Shown piece after piece: positions 57,400-64,000 of a stretch of 64,000 nucleotides of DNA. The DNA comes from Dokdonella fugitiva (GTDB taxonomy: Bacteria; Pseudomonadota; Gammaproteobacteria; Xanthomonadales; Rhodanobacteraceae). The number at the start of each line of letters is the position of its first letter. Positions within the stretch are counted from its first letter, which is position 1. The position numbers were made by a program, and so were the translations under genes. The stretch covers positions 620,001 through 684,000 of the forward strand of contig NZ_JACGXL010000002.1 of NCBI RefSeq assembly GCF_014138265.1, given 5' to 3'. A model generated the notes under the pieces. The model ran no database searches and was not told where the DNA came from. It saw nothing but the letters and a program-made list of their open reading frames with translations.

Positions 57400-58932
57400 A
57401 TGTCCGGACCGCGTTCGAAGCTGCGCCTGCGCCTGTGGCAACGCCTGTTCATCGCGTTCGCGCTGCTCAGCGGCGCGGTGCTGCTCGGCTTCCTCGCGTG
57501 GCAGCAGCATGCGTTCCGCGGCGCCTTCCTCGACTACCTCGATGCGGTCGCGCTGCGGCGCCTCGCGCCGTCGGCGGAGCGGCTCGCCACGGCGTACGCG
57601 GAGCACGGCGACTGGCAGTTCCTGCGCAGCGCGCCGCGGCGGCTGGGCGACTATGTCGAGCTCGACCGCTGGCGCCCGCGCGGGCGCCCCGATGCCGCGC
57701 CGCCACCCGGCGACGTGCCGCCACCGCCCGCCGACCTGCCGCCGCCGCCGGGCGACATGCCACCGCCGCCGCCCGGCGACATGCCGCCGCCCGACGATGC
57801 CGCACGTGAACCGCGCCGAGGGCCGCCGCGCGGGCCGCCCGACCTCATGCAACGGCTGCTGCTCGTCGACGCGCAGGGCGAACGCGTCGTCGGCAATCCG
57901 CACGTGTCGGCCGACGCACCGTCGATCGCGGTGATGCTCGACGGCCGCGAGGTCGGTCGCTTGCGGCTCGGCCGCCAGCCCGAGCTCGGCGACGCGATCG
58001 ACAGCGCGTTCGCACGCGCGCAAGCGCGCGACGCGCTGATCGCGGGCCTGGCGATCCTCGCACTCGCGCTGCCGCTCGCGTTCGCGCTCGCGCGCCGCCT
58101 GCTCGCGCCGGTGCGCGCACTCGCGCAGGCGACGCGCGCGCTCGCCGACGGCGACTACGCGCGCCGCGTCGACGCCTCGCGCAGCGACGAACTCGGCGAA
58201 CTCGCCGGCGATTTCAACCACCTCGCGCTGACGCTCGACCGTAATCGCGAGGCGCGCCGCGCCTGGGGCGCGGACATCGCGCACGAGTTGCGCACGCCGC
58301 TGAGCGTCCTGCGCGGCGAGGTGCAGGCGCTGCAGGACGGCGTGCGGCTGCCGACGCCGGCCGCGTTCGATTCGCTGCAGGCCGAATGCGAGCGCCTCGG
58401 CGGGCTCGTCGAAGACCTGTACCAGCTCGCGCTCGCCGACGCGGGCGCGCTCGAGTACCGCTTCGAGCCGCTCGATTTCGCCGAGCTCGTGCAACAGGCC
58501 GCAGCGATGCAGGTGGCCGGCTGCGCCGACGACGGCCTCGCGCTCGAACTACCCGCGGCGAGTCGCATCGTCGTGCGCGGCGACGCGCGCCGCCTCGCCC
58601 AGCTCGTCGACAACCTGCTCGCGAACGCACGCCGCCACACCGAATCGCCGGGGCGCATCCGCCTCGCGCTGTCGGCGCGCGACGGCTCGGTCCGGCTGGT
58701 CGTCGACGACACGCCGCCGGGCGTGCCCTCGCAGGCGCTGCCGAAGCTGTTCGATCGCCTCTATCGCGTCGACGCCGCGCGTTCGCGCGTGCATGGCGGC
58801 GCCGGTCTCGGCCTGGCGATCTGCCGCGCGATCGTCGACGCGCACGAAGGCCGCATCGACGCGCAGCCGTCGCCGCTCGGCGGCCTGCGCATCGTGGTCG
58901 AGTTGCCGCTCGCGGCGGAGGGCCGCGCGTGA
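57400..58932 (+). CDS. Sensor histidine kinase, BaeS-like, with proline-rich periplasmic loop
   Basis: 510 residues. TM1 at about 17-37, a periplasmic region to ~205, TM2 at about 207-227, HAMP (ARRLLAPVRALAQATRALAD), HisKA with DIAHELRTPLSVLR (His295), and HATPase_c with NLLANARRHTES and HGGAGLGLAICRAIV. Inside the periplasmic region, residues ~100-130 are a proline array of PPPPGD/PPPPAD units plus an Arg/Pro stretch. The D-box reads VVDDTPPGVP. It pairs with the OmpR-type regulator whose GTG start overlaps its stop (GTGA). Likely senses envelope stress or periplasmic ligands. Confidence 0.87.
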   Translation: MSGPRSKLRLRLWQRLFIAFALLSGAVLLGFLAWQQHAFRGAFLDYLDAVALRRLAPSAERLATAYAEHGDWQFLRSAPRRLGDYVELDRWRPRGRPDAAPPPGDVPPPPADLPPPPGDMPPPPPGDMPPPDDAAREPRRGPPRGPPDLMQRLLLVDAQGERVVGNPHVSADAPSIAVMLDGREVGRLRLGRQPELGDAIDSAFARAQARDALIAGLAILALALPLAFALARRLLAPVRALAQATRALADGDYARRVDASRSDELGELAGDFNHLALTLDRNREARRAWGADIAHELRTPLSVLRGEVQALQDGVRLPTPAAFDSLQAECERLGGLVEDLYQLALADAGALEYRFEPLDFAELVQQAAAMQVAGCADDGLALELPAASRIVVRGDARRLAQLVDNLLANARRHTESPGRIRLALSARDGSVRLVVDDTPPGVPSQALPKLFDRLYRVDAARSRVHGGAGLGLAICRAIVDAHEGRIDAQPSPLGGLRIVVELPLAAEGRA

Positions 58933-59624
58933 GCGCGCTCGTGCTCGTGATCGAGGACGAGCCGAAGATCGCCGCGTTGCTGCGCGACTACCTCGTCGCG
59001 GCCGGCTATCGCGTCGGCGTGCGCGAGACCGGCGAGGGCGCGATCGAGTGGGTGCGCGCGCAGGCCGCCGACGCGCTGCTGCTCGATCTCATGCTGCCCG
59101 GTATGGACGGCCTCGCGATCTGCCGCGGCGTGCGCGCGCAGTCGGACCTGCCGATCCTCATGATCACCGCGCGCGTCGAGGAGATCGACCGCCTGCTCGG
59201 CCTCGAACTCGGCGCCGACGACTACATCTGCAAGCCGTTCAGCCCGCGCGAGGTGGTCGCGCGCGTGCGCGCGGTGCTGCGTCGCGCGGCCGCGCGCGGC
59301 CAGCCGCAGGCGAGCGCGGTCGAACTCGACGACGACCGCTTCGAGGCGCGCGTGCGCGGCCGCCGGCTCGAACTGACGCCGGTCGAACTGCGCCTGCTGC
59401 GCAAGCTGAGCCAGCAGCCCGGCCGCGTCTATTCGCGCGCGCAACTCATCGACGCCGCCTACGAGGACCATCGCGTGGTGAGCGAGCGCACCGTCGACAG
59501 CCACATCAAGAACCTGCGCCGCAAGCTCGCCGACGCGGGCGTCGATCCGATCGCGTCGGTGTACGGCGTCGGCTACCGCTACGAGCCGGACGCCGCAGAG
59601 GACGCCTCGACGAGGTCGACGTAG
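58929..59624 (+). CDS. OmpR/PhoB-family response regulator, BaeR-like
   Basis: 231 residues. Receiver with LVIEDEP, phospho-acceptor Asp53 (LLLDLMLPGMDG) and Lys in YICKPFSP. The winged-helix domain contains LTPVELRLLRKLSQQPGRVY and RTVDSHIKNLRRKL, ending GVGYRYEP. A GTG start overlaps the kinase stop. The last 46 bases overlap the 3' end of the convergent ATPase gene. It likely controls the divergent Spy-like gene or an efflux system outside the window. Confidence 0.9.
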   Translation: MSALVLVIEDEPKIAALLRDYLVAAGYRVGVRETGEGAIEWVRAQAADALLLDLMLPGMDGLAICRGVRAQSDLPILMITARVEEIDRLLGLELGADDYICKPFSPREVVARVRAVLRRAAARGQPQASAVELDDDRFEARVRGRRLELTPVELRLLRKLSQQPGRVYSRAQLIDAAYEDHRVVSERTVDSHIKNLRRKLADAGVDPIASVYGVGYRYEPDAAEDASTRST

Positions 59625-60274
59625 GCGAAGCGGTCTTCGCGCAGCACGCGCTCGCCGCGCACGAGCTCGAGCGAGCGGGCGAACAGCGGTCCGCCGTGCA
59701 CGCAGGTGTGGAATTCGCCGTGCTCGCCGCACGGGTCGCATCCCGCCGGCAGGTCGGCGAGCAGCGCCGCGTCGTAGTCGCGCCCGCAGAACGCGCCGTC
59801 GAGCTGCTGCGTGTCGACGCAGCAGAGGATCGCGCGATGGCCGCGCGCGACGAACGCACGCGCGAGCCGACGCGTGTCTTCGCCCCACAGCGGAAAAACG
59901 CCGCGCCAGCCGAGCCGCGCGAGCAGCGCCTCGCGGTACGCGCGCACGTCGGCGAGGAACAGGTCGCCGAACGCGATCGCGTCGAGGCCGGGTTCGGCCG
60001 CGCGCGCCCGCGCGAGCGCCGCGGCGAACGACGCCTCGTACGTCGCGTTGTCGGCCTGCGGGGGCATCGCCGCCTCGAACAGCGGCAGGTCGAGCGCGGC
60101 CGCCTGCGCGTGCAGGATCGAGCGGCGCACGCCGTGGATGCTGATGCGGTCGTACGCTTCGGTCACGCTCGTGAGCAGGCCGACGACGCGCCAGGCAGGG
60201 TCGCTGCGCAGGCGTTCGAGCGCGAGCGTCGAATCCTTGCCGCCACTCCAGCCGACCAGCAGCGGCCGGCTCAT
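59579..60274 (-). CDS. PP-loop ATPase, diphthine-ammonia-ligase-like (adenine nucleotide alpha hydrolase)
   Basis: 231 residues. The PP-loop SGGKDS lies at residues 10-15 (LLVGWSGGKDSTLALERL). Further family motifs are LLTSVTEAYDRISIHGVRR, AFGDLFLADVRAYRE and PCGEHGEFHTCVHGGPLF, the last with Cys and His as in the ATP_bind_4 (Dph6-like) family. In archaea and eukaryotes this fold amidates diphthine; bacteria lack diphthamide, so the substrate here is unknown. The start at 60274 gives the family's N-terminus. The 3' end overlaps the response-regulator gene by 46 bases. Confidence 0.83.
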   Translation of the reverse strand: MSRPLLVGWSGGKDSTLALERLRSDPAWRVVGLLTSVTEAYDRISIHGVRRSILHAQAAALDLPLFEAAMPPQADNATYEASFAAALARARAAEPGLDAIAFGDLFLADVRAYREALLARLGWRGVFPLWGEDTRRLARAFVARGHRAILCCVDTQQLDGAFCGRDYDAALLADLPAGCDPCGEHGEFHTCVHGGPLFARSLELVRGERVLREDRFAYVDLVEASSAASGS

Positions 60275-60412
60275 GCGCCCGCCGTCCGCGCCCGCGCGAT
60301 CCGCGTGCGGCGATGCGGAAAGTCGACGTCGTCCGCATCCGTTGCCCGCGCGCGGGCGTATAAACCGAACGTGGCGCGCCGGATGCCGGCGCAACGAACG
60401 CAGGAGGCGCGG

Positions 60413-62113
60413 ATGCCGGCCGGACTCAGGAAACGCGTGCTCGCCGGCATGGTGGTGGCCTCGCTGGTCATGGCGTTCGTCGCGATCGCGGTGTGGCTCG
60501 GCACGAGCCGCTTCCTCGACAGCTTCGACTGGGTCGACCACACCAATGCGGTGCTGCGCGCGCTCGAGCGCGACCATGCGGCGATCCGCGAGGTCGAAGC
60601 GTCGCAGCGCGGCTACCTCGTCACCGGCCAGGTCGACTACGAACAGGAATTCTACGCGGCGACGCGCCTTGCGCGCGATGCGCTCGCGGACACGCGCAAG
60701 CTCGTCGCCGACAACGCGGAGCAGTCCGAGCGCGTGCACCGCCTGGCCGAACTGACCGAGCAGCGCATGCAGATCGCGATGGCGACCGCGCAGGCGTTCC
60801 GCTCGGACGGCTACGACGCGGCGCGCAAGCTCGTCGTCGCGGGCAAGGGCCGCGATCTCATGGCGCGGATCGCCGCGCTGCATGCGGAAACGGTCGAAGC
60901 GGAGGAAGCGCTGATGGCGACGCGCCAGGCGCGTGCGGTCGCCGACGCGACGCGACTGCGCCTGCTCACGCTGCTCGGCCTCGCCTCGAGCATCGGCATC
61001 CTCGCGCTCGTCGGGCGGCGCATGCTCGTCGAGACGCGCTCGCGCGCGCGCGCCGAGGCGCACACCCAGGAAGCCAACCTCGCCCTGCACGAGAAGGTCG
61101 ACGAGCTGCACCTGCGCGCGAGCCAGACGCGCGAGATGAGCCGGTACGCGGGCATGCTGCAGAGCTGCCGCAACACCGCCGAAGCGATCGCGGTCACGCG
61201 CGATGCGTGCCAGCGCCTGCTGCCCGACCTCGGCGGCGCGGTCTACCTCGTGCGTGCCTCGCAGGACCTCGTCGAAGGCATCGGCGTGTGGGGCGCGCAC
61301 GTCGTGCCGAGCGCGTCGCTGCTGTCGCCGCAGGAATGCTGGGCACTGCGCCGCGGGCGCACCTACGAGGTCGCGGACGTGCACGCCGGCATGTGCTGCG
61401 CGCACGCGAGCGTGCCGCCGGCCGAGGTGCCCGCGTCGTGCCTGTGCGTGCCACTCGCGGCGCAGGGCGACGTGATGGGGTTCCTGTACTTTTCCGGCCG
61501 CGACCGCCTCGCGGTCGCCGCGCGCGACATCGTGGTCGCGGTCGCCGAGCAATTGTCGTTGTCGCTGTCGAACCTGCGCCTGCAGGAGACGCTGCGCGTG
61601 CAGTCGATCCGCGATCCGCTGACCGGCCTGTTCAACCGACGTTATCTCGAGGAGTCGCTCGAGCGCGAACTCGCGCGCTGCCAGCGCCGTTCGCTGCCGC
61701 TCGCGGTGCTGATGATCGATCTCGACCATTTCAAGCGTTTCAACGACACGCACGGGCACGACGGCGGCGACGCCCTGCTGAGCCAGGTCGGCCGCCTGCT
61801 GCAGTGGCAGAGTCGCGCCGAGGACATCGCCTGCCGCTTCGGCGGCGAGGAGTTCACGCTGATCCTGCCCGAGATGGACGCCGACGGCGCGTACGAGCGC
61901 GCGCAGCGCATGCGTGAACTCGTCGAGGGACTGCAGGTGTGGCACCTGCGCGAGACGCTGACGCCGGTCACCGCGTCGATCGGCCTCGCCTGGTGTCCCG
62001 GCGACGCGCGCGCGTCGGCCGACCTGCTGCGCGTCGCCGACATGGCGCTCTATCGCGCCAAGCGCGAAGGGCGCAACCGCGTCGTCCGCGCGGCCGATGT
62101 CGGGGATGCCTGA
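60413..62113 (+). CDS. Diguanylate cyclase with CHASE3 and GAF domains
   Basis: 566 residues. TM1 (about 8-30), a periplasmic CHASE3-type helical domain (EVEASQRGYLVTGQVDYEQE), TM2 (about 183-200), a GAF domain (~240-390) and a C-terminal GGDEF domain. The active site is RFGGEEF (GGEEF 477-481), so catalysis is expected; an inhibitory RxxD site (RAED, 468-471) is placed five residues before it, giving feedback control by c-di-GMP. AGGAGG (60402-60407) sits six bases before the ATG, which selects this start over an ATG 11 codons upstream. It makes the second messenger c-di-GMP at the inner membrane. Confidence 0.92.
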   Translation: MPAGLRKRVLAGMVVASLVMAFVAIAVWLGTSRFLDSFDWVDHTNAVLRALERDHAAIREVEASQRGYLVTGQVDYEQEFYAATRLARDALADTRKLVADNAEQSERVHRLAELTEQRMQIAMATAQAFRSDGYDAARKLVVAGKGRDLMARIAALHAETVEAEEALMATRQARAVADATRLRLLTLLGLASSIGILALVGRRMLVETRSRARAEAHTQEANLALHEKVDELHLRASQTREMSRYAGMLQSCRNTAEAIAVTRDACQRLLPDLGGAVYLVRASQDLVEGIGVWGAHVVPSASLLSPQECWALRRGRTYEVADVHAGMCCAHASVPPAEVPASCLCVPLAAQGDVMGFLYFSGRDRLAVAARDIVVAVAEQLSLSLSNLRLQETLRVQSIRDPLTGLFNRRYLEESLERELARCQRRSLPLAVLMIDLDHFKRFNDTHGHDGGDALLSQVGRLLQWQSRAEDIACRFGGEEFTLILPEMDADGAYERAQRMRELVEGLQVWHLRETLTPVTASIGLAWCPGDARASADLLRVADMALYRAKREGRNRVVRAADVGDA

Positions 62114-62122
62114 GCGGCGCGC

Positions 62123-62734
62123 TCAGGCCCGTTGCCAGAGCAGCAGGCGGTTGTTCGCCGGCATCGCGACGTCGGCGACGAACGCGAAGCCCGCGGCGCG
62201 CGCGAGCGCGTCGACGGCGGCGACGTCGCGCAGGCCCATGTGCGGTGCGCGTGACCTCAGCAACGCGTCGAAGTCCGCGTTGCTCTCGCTGGTGTGGTGG
62301 CCGTCGACGTCGAACGGGCCGTAGATCGCGAGCTTGGCGTCGCGCGTCGCCAGCGCCGGCAGCGCTTCGAACAGCGCCTCCACCTCCACCCAGGCCATGA
62401 TGTGCAGCGTGTTCGCGCTGAACAGCGCGTCGAACGGACCGCTCGGCCACGGCCCGCTCGCGACGTCGAGCAGCAGCGGTGCGGGCGTGTTCTGCAGCGC
62501 CGCCGCGGCGAGCCAGGCACCGATCCCGGGCAGGTTCTCGACGCGGTCGGAACATTGCCAGGCGAGCGCGGGCAGTGCCCCGGCGAAATGCACGGCGTGC
62601 TGCCCGGTACCGCTGCCGATCTCCAGCACGCGGCGCCGATCGGCGAACCAGTCGCGCAGCACGCCGAGGATCGGCTCGCGGTTGCGCTCGCAGGCGGCCG
62701 AGTACGGTTTGTCGTCGCTCGCGTTGTCGTCCAT
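62123..62734 (-). CDS. DUF938 SAM-dependent methyltransferase-like protein
   Basis: 203 residues. The opening PYSAACERNREPILGVL and motif I LEIGSGTGQHAVHFAGALP match DUF938, a class I methyltransferase fold. Later segments include FSANTLHIMAWVEVEALF, AIYGPFDVDGHHTSESN and a closing NNRLLLWQRA. The substrate is unknown. It converges on the cyclase gene, nine bases from its stop, and is divergent from the SpmAB-like gene. Confidence 0.88.
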   Translation of the reverse strand: MDDNASDDKPYSAACERNREPILGVLRDWFADRRRVLEIGSGTGQHAVHFAGALPALAWQCSDRVENLPGIGAWLAAAALQNTPAPLLLDVASGPWPSGPFDALFSANTLHIMAWVEVEALFEALPALATRDAKLAIYGPFDVDGHHTSESNADFDALLRSRAPHMGLRDVAAVDALARAAGFAFVADVAMPANNRLLLWQRA

Positions 62735-62812
62735 CACGCGAGTGTGCCCGACGCGGCCCGCGCGGGACAGTTCCTGTGCGATGCTTGCCGCGGTCCCGTC
62801 GACGGTGCGCGC

Positions 62813-64000
62813 ATGCTCAACCGGCTCTGGTTCGGCTTCTTCCTCGTCGCGGCGCTCGCCGCGCTCGCGCAATGGCTGCTCGGCGGCAACCCCGGCGTGT
62901 TCGCCGCGATGGTGGCGAGCCTGTTCGACATGGCCAAGCTCGCGGTCGAAGTGATGATCCTGCTGTTCGGCACGCTCACGCTCTGGCTCGGCTTCCTGCG
63001 CATCGCCGAACAGGCCGGGCTCATCGAGCGCCTCGCACGGCTGCTCGGCCCGTTGTTCGCGCGCCTCATGCCGGGCGTACCGCGCGGCCACCCGGCGATC
63101 GGCCTGATCACGCTCAACTTCGCCGCCAACGTGCTCGGCCTCGACAACGCGGCGACGCCGATCGGCCTGCGCGCGATGCGCGAATTGCAGACGCTCAATC
63201 CGAGCGAGACGACCGCGAGCGACGCGCAGATCCTGTTCATCGTGCTGAATGCGTCGTCGCTGACCCTGCTGCCGGTGTCGGTCTTCATGTACCGCGCGCA
63301 GGCCGGCGCGCACGATCCGACCCTCGTGTTCGTGCCGATCCTGCTCGCGACGAGTGCGTCGACCCTGGCCGGCCTGCTCGCCGTCGCGTTCATGCAGAAG
63401 ATCAAGCTGCGCGATCCGCTCGTGCTGGTCTGCCTGCTCGCAGTCGCGGTGCTGCTCAGCGCGTTCATCAGCGTGCTGCTCGCGCTGCCGGCGGCGGCGC
63501 TCGCGCCGCTGTCGTCGCTGCTCGGCAACTTCACCCTCTTCGCGATCGTGTTCGCGTTTCTCGCGGTCGGCGCGTGGCGCAAGGTGCCGGTGTACGAGAG
63601 TTTCGTCGAGGGCGCGCGCCAGGGCTTCGAGGTCGCGCGCGACCTGCTGCCGTACCTCGTCGCGATGCTCTGCGCGGTCGGCGTGCTGCGTGCTTCGGGT
63701 GCGCTCGACTTCGCCCTCGACGGCGTGCGCGGGTGCGTGCAGGCGCTCGGCCTCGACGCGCGCTTCGTCGACGCGTTGCCGACCGCGCTGGTCAAGCCGT
63801 TCTCCGGCAGCGCCGCGCGCGCGATGCTGATCGAGACGATGAAGACGCACGGTGCGGACAGCTTCCCCGCGCTACTCGCGGCGACGGTGCAGGGCAGCAC
63901 CGAGACGACGTTCTACGTGCTCGCGGTCTACTTCGGCGCAGTCGGCATCCGCCGTACGCGGCATGCGGTCGGCTGCGCGCTGCTGGCCGACCTCGCCGGG
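62813..64000 (+). CDS. Fused SpmA-SpmB-like nucleoside-recognition membrane protein (3' end outside window)
   Basis: 396 codons are visible and the frame is open at the window edge. It has about nine hydrophobic segments. The N-terminal half carries ITLNFAANVLGLDNAATPIG, the SpmA signature; the C-terminal half carries TALVKPFSGSAARAMLIETM and QGSTETTFYVLAVYFGAVGI, the SpmB signature. In Bacillus the two are separate spore-maturation proteins; in non-sporing proteobacteria they occur fused and their role is unknown. The start at 62813 fits the family's N-terminus (MLNRLWFGFFL). The rest of the chain should be short. Confidence 0.86.
   Translation, partial: MLNRLWFGFFLVAALAALAQWLLGGNPGVFAAMVASLFDMAKLAVEVMILLFGTLTLWLGFLRIAEQAGLIERLARLLGPLFARLMPGVPRGHPAIGLITLNFAANVLGLDNAATPIGLRAMRELQTLNPSETTASDAQILFIVLNASSLTLLPVSVFMYRAQAGAHDPTLVFVPILLATSASTLAGLLAVAFMQKIKLRDPLVLVCLLAVAVLLSAFISVLLALPAAALAPLSSLLGNFTLFAIVFAFLAVGAWRKVPVYESFVEGARQGFEVARDLLPYLVAMLCAVGVLRASGALDFALDGVRGCVQALGLDARFVDALPTALVKPFSGSAARAMLIETMKTHGADSFPALLAATVQGSTETTFYVLAVYFGAVGIRRTRHAVGCALLADLAG

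Noticed and set aside
57700-57830. Proline-codon repeats as a CRISPR-like or satellite array
   Set aside because: The repeats are short, imperfect, in frame and within the kinase's periplasmic loop, so they are protein repeats.

Overview
This is a GC-rich chromosomal window from a gammaproteobacterium, most likely of the Lysobacterales (Xanthomonadales) and perhaps close to Dokdonella or Rhodanobacteraceae. The placement rests on codon use, several TonB-dependent receptors, a TrpS with a C-terminal extension, a DcaP-like porin beside acs, and two secreted proteins carrying an F-x-[ND]-G-F-D motif that I associate with this group. It is an inference, not the result of a search. I see no prophage, insertion sequence, CRISPR array, rRNA or tRNA. 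Most of the window is core and lifestyle genes packed on both strands, with palindromic intergenic repeats between them.

Layout. 1-4.0 kb: the 3' end of msrB, then a leftward three-gene signalling operon (CHASE3/PAS kinase, single receiver, receiver-kinase-receiver hybrid). 4.0-7.4 kb: two small proteins, a YncD/PqqU-like TonB receptor and a DUF937 protein. 7.5-10.2 kb: arginase and a DUF4166 protein bracketed by two orphan HPt proteins. 10.2-18 kb: a secreted M12-type metalloprotease, the sulfate ABC transporter sbp-cysT-cysW-cysA and a FecA-like TonB receptor. 18-24.6 kb: a Tat/lipobox FAD oxidoreductase whose D-amino-acid-oxidase motifs are in circularly permuted order, a secreted protein, trpS, an LpxO-type lipid A hydroxylase, dusB and a GFA protein.

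24.7-37 kb: a secreted HAF-repeat-like protein, then an acetate-utilisation locus: MHS-family transporter, DcaP-like porin, acetyl-CoA synthetase, LuxR-type regulator and a sensor kinase fused to a sodium/solute-symporter domain. The last two match the CrbR/CrbS (ErdR/MxtR) system that controls acs elsewhere. A GNAT acetyltransferase between them is broken by one amber codon. 37-43.3 kb: DedA protein, a nucleoside transporter/ribokinase pair, an LtaS-like phosphoglycerol transferase and a fatty-acid/sterol hydroxylase.

43.3-48 kb: an ECF sigma factor translationally coupled to a membrane Ser/Thr kinase with a C-terminal repeat region, flanked by two small secreted proteins. 48-56 kb: an ODP-type metallo-beta-lactamase protein divergent from a fused indolepyruvate:ferredoxin oxidoreductase, then a SWIM-SNF2 helicase. 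56-60 kb: an envelope-sensing block with a TetR regulator coupled to a periplasmic Spy/CpxP-like protein, divergent from a BaeSR-like two-component pair. 59.6-64 kb: a PP-loop ATPase, a CHASE3-GAF-GGDEF cyclase, a DUF938 methyltransferase and the 5' part of a fused SpmA-SpmB protein.

Many starts are GTG or TTG, and many stop/start junctions are ATGA, GTGA or TGATG overlaps, so translational coupling is common. The very long antisense reading frames are by-products of GC-rich codon bias and are not annotated.
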